Positions 46,975-58,656 of a stretch of DNA of 64,000 bases are shown here, piece by piece. This DNA comes from Arabidopsis thaliana (taxonomy: Eukaryota; Streptophyta; Magnoliopsida; Brassicales; Brassicaceae). A model generated the notes under the pieces. The model was not told where the DNA came from. It saw nothing but the letters and a program-made list of their open reading frames with translations, and made no database searches. The translations under genes were made by a program, and so were the position numbers. Where the stretch lies: contig NC_003074.8 of NCBI RefSeq assembly GCF_000001735.4, positions 12,834,101 to 12,898,100 of the forward strand, written 5' to 3'. How positions within the stretch are numbered: the stretch's first letter is position 1; each line of letters begins with the position of its first letter.

Positions 46975-47960
46975 AAAACTCTCAATTTAGAATCTCTATC
47001 GATGAATAACTAATGTTTTGCCTTATCATTTGCATAAAATTTATATGAAGCCTCATCACAAACTTTCTATGTAACAACTTGGCAGTTGTAAACATGAATG
47101 GATGTATTAGCTCAAGCTCTTCTATATGAAAAGACGTTCTTGATGATCAACTTCATCTATGGTTACCTTGGAAAAAACCTCAACAGTAAACATATATTTG
47201 TGCTTCGAAAATGGATGTTTAACTTTTGGAAAAAAAAGTTTGATGAATATGTCATAAATTTAAATGTGCCAATGTCGTTTTGTTGCTTGACTTCTACACA
47301 GGCAAGGCGAATACCCGACCTTAGCAATTAGAGGTTTAAAGTTGTATATCATAAGCTAGATTTTTATTTTCTTGGAGACAAAACAGTTCCCCAATATGGT
47401 ATTCGATTACAATGTTAAAGAAGTATGAGATGATTGTAGGGACATTCTCTTAAAAGTTCTATCACTTGTTATATTTGAAAGAGGAACTGATCCAAGGAAC
47501 AAATAATGATCTTTTTTAAGGTTGTTGTTTGTATCAAGACGCCAAAAATTGTTTTACTCGTTAGGACACTCTACCAAAACAACATAAGGGAATTTTTTTT
47601 AAAACACTATTGCTGTTGTTTTTCTTAAGTTTCTACAACATATCCTACGTAGGAAAAATATCATAAAATTCTTGAACATTGATGCTGATACTGGTAAAAA
47701 AAATTGTAAGAAGATTTTCTTGCCAAGGTTCTAATCATGGGGACAAGATCGGTTACTTCACCGAACTAATAATCTTAACAAATAAGGTTATCTACAATAA
47801 GTTTCTTCTTGAAGTGTAGTGATTGATGGACTTCCTAGTTTTAAAACCAACATCAAATCAAAGGTCAACATGTGAGATTAATAATTTTGAAAGGAAAGAG
47901 TTTCATAAACCTAGTCTAACTTGAAGAAAATAACGCTTCACCAGCCGTTATGTGCTTTTT
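46975..47960 (+). pseudogene. CLASSY-like SNF2 gene fragment, copy 3
   Basis: Same extent as copy 1. Walker A region reads AQALLYEKTFLMINFIYGYL (again E-K-T), followed by a helicase-Ia-like FVLRKWMFNFWKKKF. The DEAH place reads VIFERGTDPR at about 47473-47497. Many indels follow. Where copy 2 has TGA near 42931, this copy keeps CGA (ATACCCGACC), so copy 2's stop is a C-to-T change. The 3' end breaks off at the same relative position as copy 1. Confidence 0.7.
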
Positions 47961-48944
47961 CAACCTGGGTAAAACCTAGTCTAATTTGAGGGTAAAACAT
48001 AGTCTAATTTGAACTTGACAAGAATCAAGCTTTAGTAAAATATATTTTATGAAATATTGTAATAATATTGTGTAAATTTTGATTTTTCTATATATTCTAA
48101 ATATTTTCATTTTGAGTAGATCTAAAATCTTAATGAATTTCCAAATTCAACGGATATCCAGACATCAAACATCCAGTAATGACAGAATGGATATATATTA
48201 AAAAACTCATTATCTGTATGGAATAGATTAGAAATTACATATAAATCTTGAATATCCAATCTGTGTCCACCGTTAATATATATAAAGCTTCTATACAATA
48301 ATTAAAAATATTGGCAATTAGAAGAAAAGAAGACTAACAAACCATTGTGCCAAAAGTACATTACACTTTTTTTAAAAGACAATAAAATATAAATTAATTC
48401 GATTGATTGAGAAGTTGCATCAATTTTCTAGTGATTATTTTGGAGCAATTGTTTTTCAAAGTAGTGAATATGAAATATATAAAATATTTAACTTAATTTA
48501 CAATTTGCTAGCTTAATCCATTTTTCTAATTAAAAAGCCTATAATTGTGCATACACCGATTGAAAACAACCCAGTAAAAGTAAAATAAGAAATCAACAAA
48601 TAAGACTAACCTTTAATTATGACATCGTTGTTATCCCGTATATACGAAGATATAAGATAGTAATCATCGCACCATTTATGTTAACCTTGGCTATGTCACC
48701 CGTCAAACAAGATATCGGAAACTATCTCCTTAGCGATAGTAGTGTGATATTTCTTTTCAAGGGTAGTCGTCTCAAACTCAAATTTTTACAATAGTTTTTG
48801 CTCTCGACCAATACGCCATCTCAATTTTCTTTTTGACCATTGCGACCCTTAATCGACCGATGAGAGAACTCTTTAATAGAAGATTTGACGGAGAAAAAGA
48901 AAACTTGTTTTTAGTTGTTATCTATCTTATCATATAAAATATAG
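47961..48944. other. Flank of CLASSY-like copy 3, left part
   Basis: Diverged duplicate of about 38048-39150. Shared landmarks: GTTGCATCAATTTTCT, CGTCAAACAA..ATCGGAAACTA and the GGAGAAAAAGAA block just before the small Helitron insertion. No gene. Confidence 0.65.
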
Positions 48945-49977
48945 TTTTCAGAGTTAGGATTGCGCCATGTGTCAATTTTATCAATCTTAGATTTTAACAC
49001 GTGTTAAGCAAAACTTTGCTTTTATTAAAATTAAGACTATATAAAGATAAATCTAAGATAAAAAAAAGAAAGAAAGATAACTGCTAGAAATTATAAATTT
49101 AAAAATAAGTGTAAGGAAACTAAAAAAAAATTAAAATGGAAATACGATAATTATAATAAAACTATATGTATCTTATTAAATACTAATAGAAATAGAAAAA
49201 TCAATTACTAATTCTAATTTGAAGGTACTAATTCTAAAAAAGATTACTTTTTCATTAAAAATTAAAACGGAATTAAGAAATTATACAATCTTATTATATA
49301 AACTACAATAGTTATGGAAATTTTACAAGCAATTATTAATCTTGAAAGAAAAAGGATTCAAAATACACACATCTATATAAACAAATAGATAGTCTCATAT
49401 CTTCTCACCAAAAAAAAAAAAAAAAAACCACAATTGCTTCAACTTCCTTCTATTGGTAAAGTTTTTTTTGTTAGTTTGTTGATTTTTGATTTTGTTATTT
49501 TTTACTATTTTAATATTAGCTCAGACAAAAAAAGATATTATATGATATACATATTACTTTAACATAATGTTTTAGCATTTATTCATTAAGATGAAGTTTG
49601 TAAAATCAAAATCATGTTTATTATGATTAAATAGATAGTTAAATTGTAGTTGAATTGCAAATGGAATGTGTAAGGTTTGATTTTTAAAAAATAAAGTACT
49701 AAAATAATTATAGAAAAATGTGCGAGATACTATTTAAAATTCAAATATCATCGATAAGATGGAGTGAGTAGAATTAAAATATAGTTTATTATTATGAAAT
49801 AAATAGTTAAAGTGTATAGCAAAATAGAATATATAAGATTGAAATTGTTTTTGAAACAAATTAAATTACTAAATCAAATATTAAGAAAAATATATATTAA
49901 TATTTAGAATTCAAATGTTATTGATACAACATTATATTTATTTATGACACCTGCCTATTTAGGCGGGCGTTATTTAG
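48945..49977 (+). mobile_element. Non-autonomous Helitron-like insertion (~1.03 kb)
   Basis: Absent from the paralogous flank of copy 1 (around 39150-39170), so it is an insertion. Its right end has a GC-rich hairpin CCTGCC-TATTTA-GGCGGG at 49950-49967 followed by CGTTATTTAG, a close match to the Helitron 3' end (hairpin about 10 bases before CTAG, here TTAG with T next). The left end is not certain within about 10 bases. No transposase. Contains a promoter-like segment at 49365-49455. Confidence 0.6.
49365..49455 (+). promoter_or_regulatory. Promoter and 5'-leader-like segment inside the small Helitron
   Basis: TCTATATAAACAAAT (TATA box) near 49372, followed about 40 bases later by a CT-rich leader, an 18-A run, CTTCAACTTCCTTCTATTG and GTAAAG, which looks like a first-exon/splice-donor junction. 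Suggests a captured gene 5' end; the donor gene is unknown. Confidence 0.3.
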
Positions 49978-50803
49978 TATCTTATACGATGTATTTTAAT
50001 AAAGAACGAAAAATAAAAAACTAAAAATGTATAAATAATAGAAAATGCTGATTCTTTTGATATTGAAGAAATAACCCATTTTGTTATATCGGATATTTGG
50101 GTTTAAATAAATTTTGTTTTTTTGGGATTTGTTTAAGATTTTAGGTTAGAGTTAAGTAATTATGGATTAGGTTTTCAGGTTAGAGTTAAGTATTTACGGT
50201 CTATAGTTTTGGGTTCCATTTAGAATATTTTAATTTTGTTTGTTGAAATTATAAACTATTTTGTCAACTTTCGAACAATAAACTATTGTTTAGAGTGAGA
50301 ATGAAATATATTTTTATCAAAATGTAAAGTTTGTTTTTACTTCTAACTAATAAAAGCTCACTAGGAAAAAAAACAATAAAACATCAATAAAGAAACTTTT
50401 AATATGACGTTTTTGTATATTTGTTTTAGTAATTCACATGTGTCATGTGAACTCATAATCAGTTTCAAAGTTTTAACTTGTACTATAGAAAAGTGCTGGA
50501 CCTGGACAAAGAAATGCATTAGCCGTTTTTACAGAAAATTTGTAGTTATATATATATTTTATAAGGTTCCAATTTTGTCTTCAGACTGTTTTTTTTTTCG
50601 ACAGCACTTCTGACTTTGTTTATGTCAGCTAATATAACATGCACTGGTCGTTTGAAAGAAAAAAAGCGTTACATTTTGTCTTCTTTAAACAGATAAAATT
50701 CAATTAAATGTTCCTATTTTGAGAAGCGTTAAATTTTGTCTTTCTTTTCTTCTAACTGCCAAAAGTCACAACATACACGCTTCATTTCCTTTTAAAATAA
50801 TAA
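49978..50803. other. Flank of CLASSY-like copy 3, middle part
   Basis: Resumes the match to the copy 1 flank (from about 39170) and continues to AAAATAATAA at 50794-50803, where it stops abruptly. The same phrase continues as TTGTTTC in copy 1 (about 40153-40170). This break is the left junction of the large Helitron. Confidence 0.65.
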
Positions 50804-51341
50804 CTAGGTTAGTATCTTTGGTTTAATCAATCATCCAATCTCAGTTATGTGTGTTCTAAAGAAACTCTACTATATTTTCATTATCTTTAAACATGTAGTT
50901 GTTTATCATGTACTATTGATACCAACTAAATATATTTAGTCTGGTCAAACCATATTTTGTTTAGTTTATGTAGTTTCCTCGGTTTGTAGTATGGAAAATA
51001 TATGTCTATAGTTGGTATGTACGTTTGGGAACATAATTGTATATTTTGTATATGTAGGTGTACACATAGTAGATTTGTATATTTTCGTGTATGTCATTAA
51101 CATGTATGTGAATTATAAAATTTGACAAATAATAATTGAAAAATGTCTTTCTTCATACTTCAAACTCATAATGTATTAAAAATAAACTTGCATTAAGAAA
51201 ATGGGAAAATGAAATGCTTTTAATAATTATTCCAACCTGCAAATATAAAAACGACTAAGTTAGCATGTTATATAATTTTGTACAATGATATTTATTTTAT
51301 AATAATCAAAATAAATAAATCATACCTGAAGAAATAATCTA

Positions 51342-53078
51342 CTAAAGGTTTTGGAATATTTCTTTGAAAACAACATTTGTTGTTTCATTCTTTTGTTTTC
51401 CTTTACTGTCTGTAATAAAAACATTCAGCCATGCCTTTGATTTCACACTAGACATAGGGACATACAACTGTCCATGTGAGAAAACAGGCTTCGATAAATA
51501 TATACCAACATTGCCTAATGACTGACCTTGGCTGTTATTGATCGTCATCGCAAATGCAGCAGATAAAGGAAACTGCCTCCTTTTCATTTTAATTGGCAAT
51601 CTACGATCCGAAGAAGTTAGGGGCATCCTGGGAATAATGACCAGTTTACCAACTCTAGTACCTGTTAATATACGTCCTTGCACCAGTTTCTCTCAAAGTC
51701 TTACAATCTGAAGTCTTGTACCATTCATCAAACCTCCATGCGGATCAAGATTACGCAACAACATAATTGGGCAATCAACTTTTAACCGAAGTAAATGGTT
51801 AGGTAATCCAGAAATCTTGATTTTATTGAGAAAATCAGGGGTATATACGGGGTTTTTATCTGCACGTGTGTCAGAAGGATCAATAGAATCAGAATTTCGA
51901 TAAATCCTTTCTTCACCTGCAAAGAGTAGTAGTTAATTTTCATCTACTCTATTATAAGTAACAGCGGATAAAGTTATATGTATAATTTTGAGTAATATCC
52001 AAAGTTAATTCACTAACCTGCTAGCTTGGAAAGCATATGATCGTTAATTGAGTTAACATTGTCATTGGTGGGACACAAAATAGCTCTGTGTTGGAAATTT
52101 TTTGGATTTCTCTCTTGAGCAAAGGTTGTACAATAGACTGCTTTAATGATCGATTCTATAGGGTTGTCTCCTTCATGTATAAGAATATCCTCTGGTATTT
52201 GTATCTGAGTTACTCTGTCGTTAGGCTCATTTAGTTTCCCCTCGCCGACTGCAAGGATCCATTTAGAAAACTCCTCAATCTCACGTGCCTCATTTATGTC
52301 TATATCTTGGAGAAGCCTCATGTTCTTGGTCAACTTCAAAACTTTGCAATGCTGCCAAAGATAAGACGAATTGAGTGACGATTTGACAATCAGTTCCCTA
52401 CCGGCTGAAGGGATGACAAGAAGAATTTGCCTAAAATCACCTCCGAAAAGAATTACTTTTCCACCAAACGGCATATCTTCTGGAGTCGATAGAATATCTT
52501 TTAAACTCTTATCTTATGACTCAAAACAGTACTTACTCATCATAGGAGCTTCATCCCAAATAATCAACTTAGCTGCTGTTACTAATTCAGCAAGGTCACT
52601 ACCACGCTCCATGTTGCATGTTGAGGTCTCATGAGGAGTTAGAGGAATACCAAACCTAGAATGTGCAGTTCGACCATCTTCTAATAACAAAGATGCAATG
52701 CCGCTTGACACAACATTTAAACAAATATCTCCTTTACATCTTATCGTTGCGGATAGAACCTTCCACAAAAAGGTTTTCCATGTTCATCCAAAGTCATATA
52801 AGAAAAAAACACCTCCTTTGTCGTTAAGGACAACATCCATAATTTCATCATATACCTTCTTCTGTTCCGGAGTTAGCATCTTTAACCAATTATCATGTTT
52901 TTTTTTTCAATGATTCACGATTGTAGTTGCGCTCATCGAGGATCAACTGATTAAAGGCAGGTTCATCGCCAGGTTCAAGCTGCGGCAACATCTTATACCT
53001 CCAAAGATCTGTTCCATGTCGTTTCAATATTTTTTGCAGCTCTTGTAAACATAACTGAATCCTGTCTTCTTCAGGCAA
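51342..53078 (-). other. Pif1-type helicase domain of RepHel
   Basis: Superfamily 1 helicase. Blocks in order: ILDERNYN (52930 region), LTPEQKKVYDEIM (after a frameshift), Walker A as DFG-stop-TWKT (52772-52792; family pattern GFGGTGKT), Walker B IIWDEAPMM (about 52540), GGKVILFGGDFRQ (motif III), then ILCPTNDNVNSIN and, in the last exon, AAFAMTINNSQGQSLGNVGI (motif VI region). Walker A carries two changes: GGA to TGA and a Trp in place of the Gly before Lys. Confidence 0.88.
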
Positions 53079-53940
53079 TATGTATTATGCATATACATTA
53101 ATATTAGGTTGAATGTAATAAAATATGTAAAAAAAACATTTAAAAAATTGGATATTACAATTTAAAAAATAATTTAACTAACCTGGACGTTTTAACTTAT
53201 CTCTTACTTTCCTCTGAAAATCTTCAGACAGTATCTTCCAAGTGTGTTCCCATACAACGGCTGGGGAACTCAAGCTTTCGGAAATAAGCATAATAACAAA
53301 CAACTTGCGAACATACTTAGGAGAACACCAAAAATTAGCCTCCTCAATACCGTGGATATATTTCTTATCATCATCAAGCAAACCTAGAGCATAGCATGCA
53401 TCTCTGTATGTTTTATGAACAACACCCTCGACGGTTTTGATATCATCAAAACCTTTTGGACCTCTTATGTTGTTAATAAGGATGCGAAGGTGATATGCAT
53501 CATCTATCTTTGGAGATACATGATTTATTCTACCAGCAGCAAAACCTGGCATTTTTCTTCTGCGAAAATCCTTATCTTTACCGTTCCACGTATAGAAATT
53601 AGGTATTTGTTCATATAAAAGTTTTGCCGCTTCCGGATCACGCTTATTAAGCTCGAACCATGCAGTAAACTGAGTCTCATCATTGTTCACTCTATACAAA
53701 ACAGATTCAGCAGTCTCACCTTCCTTGACATAAAAAGGTTGCTTGCCTTTTTCATGGAACGTAAGTTTAGTTACTGATGTTTGTCGATAATCTATAGGAT
53801 ACCCTCTAATCCTCCACATCGCTTCACATGCAGATACGTATCTGTAAAACGACATTTGAGTTATTTTTCATTAAGTTTTATATTTCAAATAGTCTCTTAA
53901 GAATGTGTAAGATAAAATAAAATAAAATAATGAAAAGTAC

Positions 53941-54533
53941 CTGCAATCAAAATAATCATAAACTTGATTTCGTTCTTGTGGATCATTATTTGTTTCTCCT
54001 ACATTGTTTTGCTCGGAGACAACTTCTTTTCGATGAGGCTCTACAGAGAGGATTACACGATCAAGTCCCTTGTTAACATACTTGAATAAGTATTTAACAG
54101 AGACGGATTGGTTACACCACTCTACATTGATGTGAGCCCTGTATTTCCGTAATAGGACATCGTTATATGGAACAACATACCGGTTGTCACATTGATACTT
54201 ATTCTTCTCGATGAAACGACCAGTATCTCTGTGCCTATATATTGGATAACCTTCATTGTCAAGAGAAGAGTTCTCAACATGGTTCTTTGGATAATACTTG
54301 GAACATTTACCATTTTCCATGCATGGTGAATTAGGATTAACCAATCCGCATGGTCCATGAATCATACATTCTGAGACAGCTTGATATAGCTTTTGATCTT
54401 TTTCTTTATCTTGAATTTCGGCAAAAATAATCTTGTCAACATGATCAGCTGTAGGAAACTTGTATCTAGGATCCACCCAAAGAATTATGTGAGCATGTGG
54501 AAGACCTCTTTTTTGAAATTCTACTGTATACAT
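53941..54533 (-). other. Rep HUH endonuclease domain of RepHel
   Basis: Contains EFQKRGLPHAHIILWVD: the HUH metal-binding pair H-A-H lies at about 54489-54497. The catalytic-tyrosine helix is present as SVKYLFKYVNKGLDRV with both tyrosines. A cysteine-rich stretch (CMIHGPCG, SPCMENGKCSKYYPK) lies between, as in other plant RepHel proteins. This domain itself has no stop codon. Confidence 0.88.
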
Positions 54534-57500
54534 AGTTGTTTCAACATATCAATTATGAGTTAATGACACTTGTAAATTAAAATTCATGAAATATATGTAT
54601 AAAAATATGAAATCATGTAGTACCTGATTTGGTTTTGCCAAAGATATGATTCTTTGTTAGATCATCCATCAAGTTGTCGAGTTTCATTTTATAAATCCTC
54701 CAAATGATATCCGGCCTGTCCTCAGCATTCAACTTTCTCTCTTTAACAAATCTTGTGATCTCTGGCCACTTAGGATTACATGTGAAGATTATAAACAGGT
54801 CGGGAAAGCCGAAATGTGTACAGGTACCCATTGCATCTGAATAGTTTTGCTGCATATAAGCTGGACCACGAGTGAAAAATGGAGGAATAATACAACTTTT
54901 TCCTTTATTAGAAAGATCATTATCTCCAGCATCAGAAGCATCTTGAACTGCCTGCTTGTTGGTACTGCGCAACTTCGTCTGATTTTTTTTAATATACCTT
55001 AGCCGATTAGACTCTATCATTGTAAAAGCGTCCACCATGAATTGTTGAAGTAAACGTTTTGAGCGAAGGAGGATGTGCTTCTCATTTTTCTTCTCTTGTA
55101 AACGGTAGTCAAACCACTGCCTCATACTAACATCTTCCTGCTTCTTCTTTCCTTTTGAAGTTTTGGTAGGAGTTTTTTTTATTCCAAGCCTATACCCATC
55201 CTCTCCTTTTGGAAATAACAATGGATAATGAAGAGCTAGATATGAAACGTGACATTCATGTATTCTCCTTAACTTTCCAGACTTCATTTGTAGAACTATA
55301 TCTCTGTTATCTAGTTTGTCGTCGAAATCTCAGGGTATCAATGCAGCAACTTCAGCTACAGATGGAAGGTTATACACTATCCCATCTGTCTGACGTCTAG
55401 ATATAATCCTCATATGAAAATTTGCCTCTTCTTTCTCTATGTTGAATCTATCACGGGCAATCCTAAAATTTGCAACATGAGGGTTTATCTTATCCAACAT
55501 CTTTAGCAAAGCTGAAACTGTTTCTTTCTTGAACGTTTGTTTCCCACCTTCCATCCCACCATTATTACCTTTGATGCAATTTTGTATAATTACAAAAGAC
55601 ATATAATAAATACAATGTATTAGCTGCCTTTAAAATATAAATTTTTTCATAAAGCTCTTTATAAAACTATGACTTACCTCATAACTTTAATTCGATTGTC
55701 AACTTCATTATCAGTGTCCATGATATAAAGCTGTTGGAATTTTGTATAAACGCCAGGTTTTGGTTTCAACGCGCCTATCAAGTGATAGTTTTCTCCTTGT
55801 AGAGCAAACATAGATGGACCACGTCCCTTTTTAACTGATCGATCCACCTTTCGACCAATAGATGTGAATGAAAACAACATGTTGTATGGTCTGATATTTG
55901 CTCTAAAATATTTAGCATCTGCATGGTCGCTTCTAAGCAACCACCACATATATTCAGGTGATTCTTTTAGCATAGGTAGAACAATCTGTCCTTGCATACA
56001 ACATCCTGTATAAACCGGATTAGCACTCTTTCTTCTTCTATTTAGTCTTTCACCGTACCAGAAAATTGCACCACATGCACACATGTGTGATTCGCATCAC
56101 CTTCGTCATGATAACCTGAATCGAACAAACATCAATACATGTTGTTTTTCCTTGTTTCAAATATATATAATATATGTTTTAAAATTATTACCGCTAGTGG
56201 ATGAACTGCCATCCTCTTTGTTCGAAGCTGCTGCAGCAAACTTCTTGTTTAAATTCCTTCTTAACAAATCTTTCATGTCAATCATATTATTTCGTCCGAC
56301 AATCGCTCGGTGAATCTTTGTCTGACTCATACTCTTCTTGACTACTACACTCAAATATATGATCATCAAATTCCTCTGACCTATCTGTAGACAGAAGAAA
56401 ACATGAAAGTAGCACAAATAATACAATTTTATACTCTTTATATAAAGGAGGCAATTCTAAAAGTATGATTAACATTATACCACTATCAGAATATATTGCT
56501 TCAGAATGATCAATTTCTTCGTCATTGAGCGTGTTGTCACGTATAATACTTGCAGAATTCTCCTTTGATTGTAATTTTGTTGAATGGGGGACTCTTAACA
56601 ATCAACAAACAAAAATATTAAACAATATAATTTCTGTTTGACTATTGGACATTAGACAAACATACTAAAACATAACATAAATAGCTCTTTTCAAATATAA
56701 ATCGAACCTTGCTCATTTGATACTTTTTTCTTCTTATTGGACATTAATCTAATGGTAGAGACGATGAATTCTCCCGATATATTTGTTATATCCGATAAGA
56801 CATTTCCAAAGTAATCTACCCCAAACATTGTGTTTACGTTTGGGGTAGTTTGATTACGAGTTAAGAAGTTTGGTGATCCTACTGAGAAAACAACAACCAA
56901 ATAAAGAAAAATAATAATATTAACTAATATGTATTGTATATAGTATTCAAAAATTATAACCTGATGGGTTTGATCTTTTTCTGGCCATTCTTTTAACAGC
57001 AGACAATCTTTTAGTAGGCGTTTTGTTAACAATATCATAATTGTTGGTTGTTTGTACATTGGTCTTCTTACGAACTGATGATGGTATACTTTTTGTATTG
57101 GATAAATTTCCTGCAGTAAAAAAATATAAATATCAAAAATAACATATAAATAAAATACTATTTTTATAATTAAATTTATATGATAATGTTGTATATCGAA
57201 TAGTATATAACTGACTAACCTAATTTTCTAGTTTTTGCGGCAGCTCTTGTAAAAGTTGGATTAAAAACTTCTGAGCTATTAGATCGATTGACTATATTTT
57301 CTCTTGTGTTTGGTGTGTTATAAATTACTTTGTCTCCTTTGAAGTGCAAACATATATGATTCAATATAAAGTCGAAAGAAGTAATGATGATGATATATGA
57401 GAATATTATCTGTAAGAGTTGAGTGCAACGAATTAATAGGCGTAATGGGTGAGGAACTCCCATTATTATTTGCCGGGTATAGCGGTAAGGACACGGGAGT

Positions 57501-57720
57501 ATGAGCAGTTTGACTTGTTTTGGTAAGATCGACAATGGTAATGTCACTAAGCACTCTACCAAAAACAGAAATGACGGGAACTAAATTTTTCGACCCAAGT
57601 GTTTGATTATGCGAAGGAAAGCTGGTTTCATCGAACAAACGTCTTGTTCTTTTTTTGGTTTTCTGATTTTTTTTGTTGTTGATGTACATCATTTTCATCA
57701 TTATTCTTTCTTTTCTTCAT

Positions 57721-58656
57721 TGTAATCGACGAAAAAATAACAAAGAATATTGATTTGTTTTCAGTATAAAGCTAAATGTATCAGAAACAAAATAATATGA
57801 TAAACATAGGCATGCTAAAAATTAGAAAACAATATATATGAAAATATATTGTTAACCAAAAAATCTATAATCTAAATCTATTATGGCACAACATACGGAA
57901 TGTATATTCTAATTTAGTTTTTCTACAATATTATTGTACAAATTGGAACACAAATTAAGGGATGATTGATCATTTATCTCCTCGTTGAAATAATTGATGT
58001 GTAAAAAGAAAACGAATAGTCTACAACCAATAGGATTTTTTATAGGTTAGAACAATAATTATGACATTTATTTCTTAGCATGTTACAAAAAATTGAAATT
58101 ATTAAAATGAGAATCTATAAAAAAAATAGGAATAGGTTTGTTTAGTTAGACTGATTATTTAGTGTACAAAATCTTTGCTAATTCTGATTTTGTTGAAAAT
58201 TTAATACAAAATTAGCAAAATTGTTTATAGTTCTTAGTATGATTAACAATATAATATAAAATAATGTGTTTCGTAATAATAAACAATATTGTTTTCTGAA
58301 AATTTGATGTTTTGAGTTTTATATTGTTTCAAAAAGATAGATGTTCTACACCAACTACATTACTATTTTTATTGTTAAACAATAAAAAGAAGAGAGAAAT
58401 ATTACTAATATTATAGTTAAATAACAAAATAATAACTAATAACAAATATAATTTAGTGGAACAGAGGGAGTATAACTTAAGTAATAAAATTGTTAACAAA
58501 ACAACATATGAATGAAATAACTTTATTAATTCCCAAAAAACAAAATAAAATAAAATAAAGATAGTTTAGAACTTAAAAAAAGAAAACAACTTCGATAACT
58601 TTAAGCAAAGACATAAGAAAGAAGAAAACGATCCAAGCTGGAGTAGTAATTGAGCA
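57721..58656. other. Spacer between the two Helitron genes
   Basis: AT-rich. GTGGAACAGAGGGAGTATA near 58457-58475 looks like the end of a MITE of the 'CTCCCTCCGTTCC' type read in reverse, but no partner end was found. No gene. Confidence 0.45.

Larger units (their letters stand above)
51342..57720 (-). pseudogene. Helitron RepHel (HUH endonuclease plus Pif1-type helicase), decayed
   Basis: Replication initiator-helicase that drives Helitron movement. ATG near 57720 (MKKRKNNDEND) with a frameshift soon after; a variable basic N-terminal region is spread over short exons to about 56160. Then ACGAIFWYGERLNRRRK (from 56084), the Helitron_like_N region (55602-54613, PPFFTRGPAYMQQNYSDAM, FIIFTCNPKWPEI), the HUH nuclease, a linker (53855-53178) and the helicase to a stop at 51342. 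Lesions: TGA for GGA near 55327, a frameshift in an A/T run near 52905, TGA in Walker A at 52784-52786, and TGA near 51692. Several introns separate the blocks. Confidence 0.88.

Noticed and set aside
58450..58480. MITE terminus of the CTCCCTCCGTTCC type
   Set aside because: Only one end is visible; without a partner terminal repeat or target duplication an element cannot be delimited.
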